64,000 bases of DNA. It comes from Montifringilla adamsi (taxonomy: Eukaryota; Chordata; Aves; Passeriformes; Passeridae). A program made the position numbers and the translations under genes. The notes beneath the pieces are model-generated. The model saw only the letters and a list, made by a program, of their open reading frames with translations, made no database searches and was not told where the DNA came from. The first letter of the stretch is position 1, and the number at the start of each line of letters is the position of its first letter. Location: the NCBI GenBank assembly GCA_017590115.1, contig JAGGNK010006559.1:5879784-5943783 (forward strand). The letters are read 5' to 3'. Below, in pieces: positions 46,201-59,721 of this stretch.

Positions 46201-49200
46201 TGCATTGCATGGGAAGGTATCACTTGAGGTAGAGCTACCCTCAGTTATCCCAGTGTTTTCCAAATGAGCAATGGGAATGGAACATTATATCCCAAATGAA
46301 ATCAAAGAGGTTCTGTGTGCTCACCCCCTCTGAAAACGTTGTTATTAGAAACAGACACCTGAAAATAATTTTCCCTCTTCTACTCAGTCCTGCCACTCTT
46401 ACCGCTTCAGTTTTTGAACACCACCATGCCGTGGTTTAATAAGCAGCATGACTAACATCAGTCTCATAATGCATTTGCTCATCATCTCCCTCGGGAAAGA
46501 CCCGTGTGCACTGGAGACTGCTTTTCTTATGCATGCACACCAAAAAATACGCAATTACACAAGCACACACAAGTCCATGTGAGCTTGGCAGAGAGGGGAA
46601 GATGAAAGTAAACGTGGCTCATACCTTGGGCAGGGAGTGCTAGAGTTCACTCTGAAATGGGGAGGCTGAGGCTTAGGAGGACCCCCAAAAGGGGCTGCCC
46701 AGACACATCTCATCCTTCTCTGGATACACCACAGCTGTGTCAGAAAGGTGTTCACTGTCTTTAGCAGCATAAACAACCAGTGTGACTGAGTGGTTACAGG
46801 AAATCTGGAGTCTTACATGAGTTTTAGCCGTAGCTGGTACACACAGTACTTGGTAATATGGATCCAAAGAGCTTGACCAATTATCATATACCAGTTGCCA
46901 GTCTTGAGGAGTTTTCTCTATATTATAGCATTTTACTGGGAATTTGTTTTTATAGTAGTGTCTGTTGTGCTGGAGTGACCTGGAGAAGAAGAAGCCATTT
47001 CCTTAGTACAGGAAGAAATTTTGGTACTAATTAAATTTAAGCAAGTAGAGGCAGGAGAAAGGAATTTCTTTGTCTCTGTTTTTGGCAGCAGGAGAAATAT
47101 ATTTACAGGGAGCTTTTTGGAACCTGGCCTCTTTGAATAGGAAATATCCATAGCCATTCAGGAAATACATTAATGCAGTAGCCATGCTATGCAAGAAATT
47201 ATCAGCTTCTAGTTATTGTCATAATGCAGGCTGTGTGCCCTTTAGCTGGCTGTGTCCCATGACTGAAGACAGGAATGCTCTTGCCCATTTTTCTAGATGG
47301 GTGTGCTCTCTCTGCAGATGAATCGGTATTTTTTTTAACTTGGATGGAAATTCCAGCAGTGGAAATGGTGCTAATCCAGAGAGTTCAGCAAGCCTAAGCA
47401 GGAGGGGTCAGGCAGCACCACAGAGAAAATAAGTGACAGCAGATGTAAGAAACTACAGCTGCTCATCCAAATTCCAGGGGCCAAGGTGAAGAACTCAGCA
47501 GGACTGTGTCTGACTGTCAGCCTGCTTTGCATGTACCTGTCTGAATTTTGATGCTGGCTTCTCTGCTCAGATTTTATGTGAGCTCAGGCAGTGCTTACAC
47601 AGCCATTTGCTTCTTGGGAATGTATGGAAGTTTGTTTGCTCTCCTATGATGGTTGTTGTTTTTCCAGCTGAAAAACGGAGGTATTTAGATGTTAAATAAT
47701 TTATTTACAGAGGTGCACTAGGGTTTGGAAAACACCCAGTTCCTGTTCCTTACTAGGCTGCATTGAGTACACCAGGCTGCCTTTCCAGTGGATCAATGGC
47801 AAGGTTTAATAAAAGTTTCCAAATCCTGTGAGTCTGTGAGTTTTTCCAAGAAGCAAGAAGGGGACATCAGGCTAGAAAAGGTGAACCTGCAGGAGGAGAG
47901 CATCCTCTGGTGTTATGGAGCTGGTGTCTTAGCATTGCCAAATAACTTAGTTGGCAAGTTCCTTAAGGAAGTTACTGAGTCTCATCTCATACCGCCTAAA
48001 GCTTCACCAGTGAGAGCAGACAGAGTATTACAGCCACAGACATGACCTCCAGCTGCTGTAGACCTGGACTGGATTCCTCTGGGCTGCGCCATCCTGTTCA
48101 AGGCAAAACTGTCCAGAGACCAACTCTGAGCGCTGCTGGGCTTTCTCCACGAAGAGAGCAGCTTTGGCTGCAAGGATCCTGGCCATGGGCTTTCACTGCT
48201 GTCTCTCGCAAGCTCCCCAGAGGCAGAGGACAGAACCTGCCTCCCACCAGGCTGCTGTGCTGCATGGTTGGCACACGAGGGAGAGTGAAGCCGGATAAGC
48301 AGGGCAGCTCGTGTGGGTGTATCCACAGATCCACCTCCATTTATCTTTCCCATTTTTGCCAAAAAGGACAGCATAAACTAGCAGCGTCATAAATACCACA
48401 TTTTAAATGTTTTCCTAGCACCCAGAGTGTGAAATATGCACATACCTTACCTACAATCATGGAAAATTCTTTTCAGTTCACCTGACATTTTTGAGGATTT
48501 CCTGGAAGTTGCAGGTGGCACTCTGCCATGTAGAGGGATTTAAACACAAACGAGGACTGGTCTCAGTGGTGAGTGAGGATCATGGATCCTTACAAAATAT
48601 GTTGCTTGCAGGCATGTCACAGACTGGCAGTGACATCAGTCTCAAAGACTGGCCTCCTGCCACCACTCACATCTAAAGGCCAATTTGGCAAGGAGCAGGA
48701 CTGTGTGGGGCTCTTTGTACAGCAAGTACAGTGCTGCATGTTGGGAAAATGAAATCTCGTATCACCTTGAACCATTTCTTTATGCTTCCTGCACTGAGAG
48801 TGGGACCTGAGTTAAAAGCAAAAAGAAGGAACAAAACAAAAGGTCAGCTTTGTTTAATGTCCCTTTCAGCTCTGTGGGTAGCACCAGGTTTTCATCTGTG
48901 CCTGCTTGTCTGTGCCTAGAAGCTTTGCTTGTACTCTTTTGTGATGGGAACCAGCATAGCAAAGCAACTGGGACAGGCTTTTCCTGCACTGCCGAAAGAG
49001 CCCTCAGTACCTGCAGAGCCCTCCTTCCCAGCTCTGTCCTCACTCAGCACCTCAGGGCCTGGAATGTAAAAGGAGGATTTGTGTGGTGCCTGTTGTCTGC
49101 TGAACACTCCAGTGAAACGGAGTGAAACCACTCCAGCATCGATTCTCTGGGCACTGGATTCCTCTAGAGGGAAATGTGGCAAAACTGTTCTTGGAAATCC

Positions 49201-51677
49201 AGTGTTGTTCTCAGAAATGAGTAAGGCTTGCTGTTAGCAGTATCAAAGCATCAAATGATTCCTTCACACATTCTCAAAAAGATCAGGATACAATTTTAAA
49301 AGACAAAGTGTTCTAAATAATCCTGGTATTTTTATGGCCTAGCAGTTTGGCTATGACATTCCAGCCTTATTCTCCTTTAGTATCAAGAAGAGAAGCCTAT
49401 TTTCTGCCTTAAAATTTGAGGAGGGCAGAAAGATCTTGGGTTTAGAACATTGTTCGTCACTGTACATAATTTTGCTCTGTTTATTAATAGTTGAATTTTC
49501 TTCACTCCTCTCAAATGTCACCCTCATTTTTCTTCATAATTCTTTATTGAAGTCTTAAGCATTCAAATTATAGATAGAAACCAAGGCAGACATGGAATAC
49601 TGTAGATTGCATCTTCATCTCCTTGTGTGATTCAGTAACTCTGGCCAGATATTCTGCTTGGGCTCCAGAAGTATTGGTAATTCTGTAATTTCTTTACAGA
49701 ACCCAGCTTCCCTTTCTTCTGTGGTCTTGGGCCCCAATTCTCCATTCCCCATGTACACAAAGCACACAAGGGATTTAGCAAGGAAGAGGATATGGGATCA
49801 GGCCCTGGCAGCATGCAGAGTATAAAGAAATTGGCTCCCACTGGGCCCCCAGCTGGCAGCATTTACAGCTCTGTGGCTCTCACAGCAAATCAATCCCTGT
49901 GCCAGAGCCCAGAAACAGAACTCACTCCCTGCTCCTGCTGAGCAGCAGTGCAAGGGCAGGACGCAAAGCTGCTCAGGCCTGAAGATGGCATTTCATGGTG
50001 CCTTTGAGACTGGCATCCAAACTACTCATCAAAAGTGTCATACTCCATTTTACATTACATTTGAAAAGAAGACGTAATAAGTGTCCAGGTAAAAAACAAA
50101 CTGAACCATCCTGTGTGCAGGTGTATCTGAAGCCTGCAGCTTAACTGGCACTACTTGACAAAGATCAGCAGCACAAGGATTATGGGGATAGAGGAATCTA
50201 TCTATATAGAGGGCTACTTCTGCCTTCTCAGACTGTGCAAACAGCTGAGGAGGCTAAGAACTTAGCAGATATCTTCATGGGCACCTGTTCTTCCTCCCAA
50301 GGACCAGCCTCTGTCCATCCACAGGTGTGTTCATCTCTCACATTCTGAGAGGAGATCAAGGATTCTCATTCTAAGCTGTTTCTTATTTCCAGGCAAAGTT
50401 TCAGTTGTTGCTCTATTCCATTCTTTACCAAAGCACAAATGCTTCAGACACAGACCAAGACCCTGGCTCTTGCCAGACATTTTTACTGATTTCAAAACTT
50501 TGGCCAGAAAATATATTGCAAGGCTTGATCCTCCTGGCAACTTCTGAAGACATTTACATCTATGTAAAATAGCCTATGGATGAAACTCTGTGCAGAAATT
50601 ACTCTGCTACTTGCACTGAGAGTCACCAAAGTGATTCAGGAAGAAAGTCCAACCCAGATACTTTGACTCAATGCTGTTTCTGTGCTCCCTCTGAACAGGA
50701 AAATGAAGGCACAGAGACCAGTGCGCTGCCAGCATGTCTGCAGGACGCCCCTTACAGATAGAAAGCAGAGCTTGCCCTGGGATCTCTTCCACTCCATTTC
50801 AAAATGTACTCCTAGGTGCAATTCTTCGCCTGATTTTCATCAAACTTAAAATCTCGGATTTTGCTGAGATGTATTTCAGAGTCAGAATCAACTTTTCTGA
50901 CTTTTAAGGCTTCTTGTTCCTGTCTCCTACAGTGTTCAATGTGCAACAGCCTTGCAGTGTGTCAGTCATGTTATACTACAGATAGCAATAAAAATGAAGA
51001 TAAGGATACATGATAATACACTGTGACTGCAACAGTTTTTCTACGGTTGGGCCATTAGAACAACAAATATTTGCTGCCTTGGGGATGGAAGGTTTTTTGT
51101 CTTGGACACGATCTCCAACATTTTATACTAAGTAGGGTAACAAATTTTAACTTCCACTGGAAAACAAAATAGTTCAAACTATTCTTGCCATCAAGGAAAA
51201 CTGAGAGAATGCTTTGAAGGGCAGTATTGGTTCTAAACCTCTTAAACAGGGGTAAATAACAATCCTGGCTTTGCAACCAACCAGCTTTTCCAAGTTAGAG
51301 TTTTCATGGGCACTCACTCATCCTGATCCTGTTACAACAGTGTAACCACACTGTTTCATATTCAAGAAAACTGCACAAGATTACCAGGGAAAATACTGTT
51401 AAAACAAAAAATGCTTCAATTTTTGTTCATACTAGCTAAGAGTCAATACATTATCAGTTTCCCGCTATAAAATACGGGATATTTTTAAATATTAAGATGC
51501 CACAAAGGCTCCATGAGCTGAGACTATCAAACTCATAAATTACCATCAAATCAAAAATAATGCATCTAGCTACCATAGGAGCTTTCCCCTGTGTACCAGA
51601 GAGAGGAGAGTGCTTAGACCCATGTGGGTTAATGTCTGGGAAAGCATTCAAATTACAGAATTCACAAATGACTGGCA

Positions 51678-51688
51678 CCCCCCCCCCC
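51678..51688. repeat. Poly(C) run, 11 C
   Basis: Eleven consecutive C, followed by ACCACCACCATT, in otherwise AT-rich intergenic DNA. Confidence 0.85.
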
Positions 51689-54600
51689 ACCACCATTAAA
51701 TTTGTTGTGTTGAATCAATTGGTAGTGGTGTAGGGGATCCCACAAGGGGTATTATGCTGTTTGGCTTTAAGCCACACACTGAAAATATGCATATTGGAGG
51801 TGAAATTGAATTGCATAGATTTGTTCTCTAAATATTCACCATATGTTCTCATAAAAGTAGGTGCCAGACGCATCTTTAAAATGAATTGTGTAATGTGTAG
51901 CTGTTTTCTTTAGGCTTTGCTTCAAATCCTTAGTATACAACATGAGCTTTGTAAACATTTGAGTCATATACAAGATGCAAAATGAGTTTGTTCCAAATTT
52001 TTAGAAAGAGAGGCTTGACAGCCTGAATGTTTGTTTACATGTGGATTTCTCTGCTTTGTGTAGTTACAGTCATACTCCAGTCCCTCAGCAGTTTCAACTT
52101 ATCTCTTTCAATCCTAAAACAATTTGTGCTGTGTCAACTATTGTGAAAAAGGTAAGTATCTTCCCAGAAGGGACCTCATCCCAATCATCATTAATAAACT
52201 TCTAACACAGAAAAGTAACACAACTCATTCTCTAGTTAATAACATCTTGTGTGGTCTGTAGAAAGCTGGCAAAACCAATTGAGAATTAAATCTGTACAGA
52301 ATATATGTTCAACAGTTATCTAGTAAAATAATAGGAATGTTTTAGTAGCTCCAGCTGGCCTGTGTAGAAACAGAAGAAAACAACTGTAATGACCTTGACA
52401 CTTGGACTGTACAAAGCTAAAAGCTGCCTTAGGGCCCCTGGGTGAGACACATCAAAGAAGCCAGGAAGAATTTCTGCTGTGAGTAGGCTTGGATTACGTC
52501 TAACACCAATTCCATTTGTAACCTGTTTTCCAGGTCCTGTTAAACGAAGTTTTGATTTTCACAGGAAGCCTGGTGTGTAGGGAGAGATGAATGAGAAAGA
52601 AACTCAGCGCCTTCCTGAAGCAGCCACCTGAGTGCCGCAGTATGTCCAGGCAGAAATGAGGAATCAGCATCCCAGGGCATGAACAAGGATGACAAGAGCT
52701 GGACAGAAGAGGACATGGGGGTTTGGGCTGCCAGGTAAGAGGTATTCATGTCAACAAGCAAGTACTCCAACCACTCTTGCAACAGCTGGTGGAGACACCT
52801 TACAGCTCTGCAGAAAACCCCAGAAGGCCCAAACTTCCCCTTCTAAGGCACTGCTCATCTATAAATACTGAATCCAAAGACACTGACTCCAAAACATTGG
52901 CTCTGGTGGAAATGAAAGACAATTTGTCTGTTAGATGTCAAACTACGGGGCATGACCTGTGCAATGTGTGAGCAAAGAGGGCTGGTACTCTCTGAAAGCC
53001 CTCGCTGGACCCTGGGGATGGCTTCTTGAAAGTTTTAAGACACATTATAGATAGAGCATGGAAAAGAGCCATGGCTGGGAACAAGAAACACTGTTCCTTC
53101 CCTACAAGCTCCTGCCTCAAGCATGAGAAACAAGGACTAAGATCTCACAAATCCCTCTGCATGAGCTCAGTGCAGCGATGCTTCTATATTTTTATTTACA
53201 GTACTTGTAACCAATCTCTCAGCCAAGTTTCCTTCTCAGAACAAACACCTGGTATGGATATATTGTACCTTGAGCTTGGCAATTTTTGCTGTTGTGATGC
53301 TGGACTTGGTAAATTCCATTACTTCAGGCACTGTTCATGGGATGTGTTTCTCCTCCAAGACCAAAAAGGGCCTCAGAAGCAAAGGAAAAGTGCTTTCTTA
53401 AACAAAGGAGGTTTTTTGTCGCCTAGAGAGGCATTCTGCAATCTGTTTGCTGAATGTTTCTCCCTGGTTCACAATATCATTGAGGAAGTTCCCAGGAAAA
53501 TAACAAAAGGCTCACTAAAAATGATGGCTTCTTGGGAACATTATCTAAAGAAGCAAATTCTTGCCTATATTTCTGCTGTTTTCTGTAGCAGAACTCAGAG
53601 TTCAAGGGCGTCACAAATTCCCGTTTGTTCTTTCCTGTACTGTATTTTCAAATTCCCATGATGATCTCCCACAACTCCACCAGGACACACATTCTTCCTC
53701 CTTCTCATAATATGTTTACCATAAAAACTCTGACTGGCCTGAGGCCACATGGCTTACAAGCGATGAAGGTGAAGTTCCTTCTCCCAACTCTCGCAAAGAA
53801 TTACAATCTTTTTTTTATGTTTGGTTGAAGTATGAATGTGGTTATAGTACCCATCTTAAATATAATTTTGTTCTTTCTCTGATGTAACAGTATGTTTATT
53901 GTTGATCTCACTTTATATGGATCAGATACACATAATAGCTTTTGGCATTTTGTTTCAGCAATGTTTTATTTGGTAAGCTCCTAAGAAAGCACCCCCTGGA
54001 GCTTCCATGTTCATGGTAGTTTAAAAAATAAACCAAAACCAAAACCAACAGCAGCAACAAAACACAACTCTGATTGAAGGGTAACACTTTCAGTAGAGAT
54101 GGGATGGTTTACTTTGGGACAATTTAAATTTATCACTGTTTCTACACTTTGTATGGAAAGGGTATCTTTATTGTGGTGACATGGGATCTCTTCACTGGTG
54201 TCCAGATCATACAGGGAATTCATAACTTACCAAAGATTTCACCTGGAGTGAAAATAGCTATATTCATATGGCCCACACTCATTTCAAATTACAATACTCA
54301 AGGCTTTATAAGAATAAGAGGAAAAGAGGGACCTGCTCACCAGAGAAATATCAACACCTTACAGATTTTAATTAACGATGTCTGGACCCCTGCCTTGCAG
54401 TTCAAGGTTTCAGAATTAACTCAGGAGCACTATTTTTAATTACCTATTACCATACACTGTGATTTTCTTGCAAAGTCTTCCCAATAATGTTTTTTCAATA
54501 GCTTCCCCTTTACAGCTAGAACAGAAGATGGAGCTTTTAATGGACTTTAGGAGGACCTTCTAAGGTCCTCTCTCCTACAGACAGGCAGCTAGAACTGAAT

Positions 54601-57059
54601 AAAATTCTGCTGTACTCCCAGAAGAGACGAGCATGTTGTACATGTGCAGAAGATAATACACACACAGTATGTTTGTAAGTCCTGCTTCTGAGGAAGGTCA
54701 TTGTGCTCCCTCTGCCACATTCTCTTCAGGTCCAGGACTCTGCACAAGGAAACCTGCCACTGCGTGATTGTCACTTAAAGTCTGTCTCTTCTGATTCTAT
54801 TCTCAGAATCAACGCAAAGAGTAAGGTGCAGCATTCCCTGTGGTGCAATTATCAAAGGCTCTGATACAGCAAGCCACCTTTGATACTTTCTGTTGTGCTG
54901 CTGAGAACTCCATGCACTTCCAGGATGCCTTTTTCGAGCCTGAGCCCAAGTGCTGAGCTTAAGTTTATCCCCAAAAGGTGCCATATTGAGTCCCTTGTTT
55001 CCCAAGTGTTTTGGTGCACTGTCCAGCCCTAAAATCATGTTAAGTCAGCCAGACCAAATGATACTTGCAGAGGTGTTGAGATCTGGTGATAGACACAAAG
55101 AACAAATTGGTCTTTTGGAAATCATCTCTGCTTAACATCTCCATCATTAGCTGTTGATCAGAACAGAGCTGGATATCTGACATTATTGAAAAACAAATGG
55201 ATCCTGCAATCTGTCTGAAAGACTGTGTGATAAGGATAGCTCTGAAATAGTTGCAATGACAAAATCCAGATGGATAAGTCATCCATTTTCTATCCATGGA
55301 AACATGGTGAAACTGTTTCTACTTTGTATACAGGTTAGGAAGCTCTGTTATCCTGGATCTACGAGAGGGATAAGAAATTATTAATTGGTCAAAATGGGGT
55401 TAGGAGTGCTTGTAGTCCTCACACCAGATGAAGTAAATAGAGCTCATCCCCCAAGGAAAGTGTCAGTAAGTGAATCATGCAGAAGTCCTGAGAATTTCAA
55501 GTCCCTGACTTGAGAAACTGAAGGAAAGAAATGGAGGAAGGATGACTACAACCCTAGAAGGAGGTACCTTGGTGAGAAGCAAAGAGCTAGAAGAATGTTT
55601 CCTTGATGTATTTATTTCCTGCACAATGAAGACAGGCCGTCTTTATGATTTGACCAGGAATGCCAGAATGATTTAACATGTCAAAGTTCTCTCATGCAAC
55701 ATTAAAAGCAAAATCTCTGGAACAAGGATAAGGTAGGGGGCAGGAATTGCAGACTGGCATACAGAGCAAAGAGAACACTTAAAAATACTATAAAAATTGT
55801 GCACAGCTATATTTATTTTCAATTGAACATAATTTTGGATTCCCTTAATTCTACTGAGTTGAAAGAGGAAGAAGAAGATCACCCAACTCTCTAACAGACC
55901 AGGGATCCTCTCATTTCTGGAAATGTCCCAGGGGTTGAACATTATGTGGTGACATGTTTGCAGCGGCAGTGCTGCCTATGTAACAGAAGGTGCATAGGGG
56001 CTGCTCCAGAAAATTATTCATGGACAATAAATAATGTATAATGTGTCTCAAAGATTAGGGAAGTGCACTCTGCATTGTACACAACACTTCTATTCCAGAA
56101 ATCATTTTTATTTTTGTTTGGGTAGTTTTTTCTTAGCATGACCCTGCATGAGCCTGGGGGTTTTTTCACACATTTTTCATGTGACAATTCTCACATCTAA
56201 TACACAAACTAAAACAAAAAGAAATTTTCTCCTGATCCTCTCTTTATTAGAATTTATTTCTTTATTAAGTACATATATAACAAGACTAATTTGTTAGCTT
56301 TATACACACATACATTTTCTTGGGGGTAAATTTGTCTCTGAACCATATTATCCTGTTGGCTTTAGTGGTAGTAAGAGTGTTTCCAGTGCCAGTTATAGAG
56401 CAGGTTCTATAGCAGTATGTATTGCATCAGCCTCCTGTGAAATAAGCTCTCCATCCTTGAGAGTTCATAAACCGGGATGTGAGAAGTTGCAGCTGGATGA
56501 TGAGGTAACAAGCGAGCAAGAAATCATGTCCTAATTAAAGGACTTGGCTTGCTTTCCACTTGGCTTCTGCAGCAAAGGGAGTCACTTGGAAAGTTGTCTT
56601 CCTACCTCATGTCTGAATAATGTTTATTAATCATCACTGATTTCTCAGTGCACTTCTCCCCTGCGAGAAACGAGGGAGGATCTTTCTCTCTCTACTTCAT
56701 TCTGTGTGGTTTGCAGCCGGGATGACTCAGGTTAAGTTGGGCTATTTCTTCTCCTTTCATTTCAGGTGATGTGTTTACTACACTGGTCTGGGCTGCAGAA
56801 CAGGCTGACCTTCCCCATTAACTACTTAGAAGCTAGACTAAACTAGTGTGTACTTTTGCCTAAAATTCTCTTCCTCCATTCTTATGGTCTCTTGGACAAA
56901 GGCAGTTGAAAAATGCAGCAAAGTAGTTCATGCACTCCTTCAGAAGGACCAACAACCTTCCTTTGAAGACATAAATGTCCTGTAAAGATTTATTTCCAGG
57001 AGAAAGTCTCAGGGTAGTTCCAATCCAATTTCACGCTTATTTTAGACTCTTCTTTCAGT

Positions 57060-57268
57060 GGAGACTTAGACAAGAAAAATTTCTTCACCAAAAGAGTTGG
57101 AACAGGTTGTCCAGGGAAGTGATTAAATCACCATCATGGAGGCATTTAAAAGGCATGCAGCTGTGGCACTGAAGGACAAGGTTTAGTGGTGGACTTGGCA
57201 GTGATGAGGTAATGGTTCAGCACAATGGTCTTCAAGTTCTTTTCCCAGTTAAAAGATTCTATGATTCA
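57060..57268 (+). mobile_element. CR1 LINE 3' fragment with terminal repeat
   Basis: The sequence reads AAATTTCTTCACCAAAAGAG, GGAACAGGTTGTCCAGGGAA, ACCATCATGGAGGCATTTAA and GTGGCACTGAAGGACAAGG, and closes with AAAAGATTCTATGATTCA. This is the avian CR1 3' region in sense orientation, including the ATTCTATGATTC terminus. It is 5'-truncated and moderately diverged, with no coding capacity. Confidence 0.92.
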
Positions 57269-59238
57269 TATTTTTCAAAGTTCATTTTCTTTTTATTTAA
57301 TACACCTTGGTAAAGATGTGGGAGAGAAAAACCTATACAATTTTTTCACTCTTTTTACTTAACATTTTGAGTGTCTTCTCTTGTGCATAACAGATACCTT
57401 GTATGTCCTGACACAAATATTTGAACAATGTCTGATTACTCCTTGGAATTAAAATGGCAGCCATTAGAAGATATAGTTATGGGTTCTAAATTATGTTTAA
57501 TCCAAAATTCATAGAAGTTGGTGATTCACCTAGTGGAGAGATAGTCCCAATAATATAGGTGCCAATTGAACTGAATAAATACAATACATACATTGAGTTT
57601 GAACGTTAATAATTTCAAAGATCCCATTTTTCCTTCAGGTAGTTAGAACTTAGAGATACTGCAATAAATCTTCAACATAAATACACCCAAAAAAACTTTC
57701 TTTAGCAAAAAACTTACTTGACTTGAGTCTCCGATTAATTATTTGTTAACAATGAGTCATCAGACTGCAGCTGTACACATCTTGGGTGCTTCCAAGGTTT
57801 CAGATTTGTCTACTTTGAGTGTTCTAAAAATGTCATTTCTTGCTGAAGGACACACATGCAATTTAAGAGACTATGCAATTCTCACACTATTGTTACAAAC
57901 TGCTTTGCAAACTACTCTCAAATTGACTTATTTTGTTGTTCAAACCATTTTGTCTGAAAATGACAGAAGTAATTGGCATGACTGGCAAGTACCAAATTCA
58001 GTGGAAAATGAGAGCATAGGAAATATTGAAAAGAAATATGCACCTTGCATTAGAATGATGAAGTGCTCCAAGTACTTTGGTAAAATTATACTATGAAAGA
58101 ATATTCTTTGGGACAGCTAGAAGTAAAAAAAGCCTAATAGATCATTATACCTAAAAACTATCAATTGTAAATCAGAGGGTGACCAGCAAAGATCTGTTAT
58201 TGCATATCTCTCTAGGGTTAAGAATATCTACTCCTCTCCAAATCCATGTAAAAGTGTATAGCTCCTCCTTGATTAGTTTTCTCTGGTAACAGGTGACATT
58301 CACAGCCTTCAGGAATAGCTCCATCTACGGCCGTGTTTCAGTAATCTACTCTGAAGATGGCCAGAACAACAATTATAGGGGTCCAGTGTGGTCAAGAACA
58401 GATATCACTATCAACAATTTAGTTCCCACCTTATGTCTAAGTGTTTGCCAAGAACAGAGAGTTCAGCAAGAACTTCTAAACTGCAAAAGACAGTGAGCAA
58501 ATTTATTTAGTGAAAACGGGCTTAGAAAATTTCCTTACTTTGGTGCACCCTTAGCCAAGTCTGCTTGGCTGATGCTTTAATGTTAGCTTTCATCTCAATT
58601 AGCTCCAAGTTCATTCCTACTCTGCTGACTGGATGAAAAGAAATCCAAGAAGTAAATGCTGCCTCAGTAACTCATAAAATTGTGGTTTTACTGAACAAAA
58701 ATAGTGCAAAGACCAGAGGTGAGGGCACTCCACACAGAGGTACTAAGACTAGACAGTCCTTGGCCTCATTCTAGCTTCCCACTCTCCGCACAGAAGAAAG
58801 CCCTTGGCATGGCAGAAATGAAACCTCCTTCCTCATTCTCCCAATTAGATTTTTCTCTCATCTTGGACTCACTGTTGTGGTTTTAAAGCCTTACGGTACC
58901 TTCAGGCTCTAGCATCACACCTATTCATTAAAAAGAGCAGTCATCTTAAAATCATCTTCCATAGATGTAAAGACTGTCACTAAGTAATCTCTCATTTAAT
59001 ATACCATTCCCATCTTTTAGGTGACTTGGCAGTGTTGTAAGGAACTGCTGGTGTAAACCCTCAATCAAACAGTCTGAAAATACTCATATGCCTCAGGATT
59101 GTCCATTTTGTTCTTTCTGCTTTTTCCATGGAGAGCTGTTAGAACACCACCATTGTACAAACTCACCTGGAAGATTTAACAAGCAGCAACCGGAAAAAAA
59201 ATGTGAAACTGGAAGCCTTTTCTGACAACAGTAAGCAG

Positions 59239-59721
59239 CTATTCAACAGCTGAAATCACTGGGATGGTTTGTGAGAGTCTGTCACCTCTCAGCAGTGCCA
59301 GTAAAGATCTCACCATTTCATCAGATTCCACAGAGGCCTTACAGAAGACTCCCAGCCCCTGATGCATGAGGTCTGGGATGCTGTTCAAGAGCTGACATAT
59401 GTGCTGCAGAGACTGGCTGGTTGCAAACAGATAAACTGTCTTATCTGATGTGACAAAATTCGTGTTCCCCAGCAATTGCCAGATGTTGTCAGTTCTCTCT
59501 TCAGAAGATGAAAAGGCTAGGGAGACATGCAAATTGCAGATGATAAGAGGATGTGACTCTGAGCCCTGGGCCTGACAGTTGATATTAGGCTGTGCCCATG
59601 GCTCTGCTATCCCCAGTACATGGCTCTCCACATCCTCTTGGTTTTCACACTCACATAGCAAATTCAACTTGGCATGCAATTTATGGAAAAGTAACATACC
59701 AGTACAAGAATGAGCTTGTAC
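59239..59721 (-). CDS. Unidentified minus-strand coding block, possible last exon
   Basis: Reading the minus strand, an acceptor-like border (gacattcctcag) is followed by 160 codons and a stop (TAG at 59241-59239). The first Met is at 59697, and eight in-frame codons (VQAHSCTG) precede it. The product looks protein-like: HKLHAKLNLLCECENQED, then VYLFATSQSLQHICQLLNSI, then DEMVRSLLALLRGDRLSQ, with amphipathic helices and balanced composition. An in-frame TAA lies only seven codons upstream of the border, so the block must be spliced in or be a relic. I do not recognise the family. It could be the 3' exon of a minus-strand neighbour, a pseudogene fragment or a chance frame. Confidence 0.35.
   Translation of the reverse strand, partial: VQAHSCTGMLLFHKLHAKLNLLCECENQEDVESHVLGIAEPWAQPNINCQAQGSESHPLIICNLHVSLAFSSSEERTDNIWQLLGNTNFVTSDKTVYLFATSQSLQHICQLLNSIPDLMHQGLGVFCKASVESDEMVRSLLALLRGDRLSQTIPVISAVE

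Larger units (their letters stand above)
38791..59238. other. Intergenic stretch, no gene recognised
   Basis: About 20 kb of mostly AT-rich unique sequence beyond the MTCL1 poly(A) site. It holds an inverted repeat at 43194-43268, a run of 11 C at 51678-51688 and a CR1 fragment at 57060-57268. Open frames of 80-211 codons occur on both strands. The longest is 53026-53661, plus strand, 211 codons, Cys- and Ser-rich. None shows splice borders, domains or composition that would make it a gene. Overlapping frames on both strands at 47982-48399 and 40908-41205 are typical of a locally stop-poor, GC-richer patch. Confidence 0.6.

Noticed and set aside
47982..48399. Overlapping open frames on both strands
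   Set aside because: Several frames are open at once because the patch is GC-richer and poor in stops. None has recognisable protein character.
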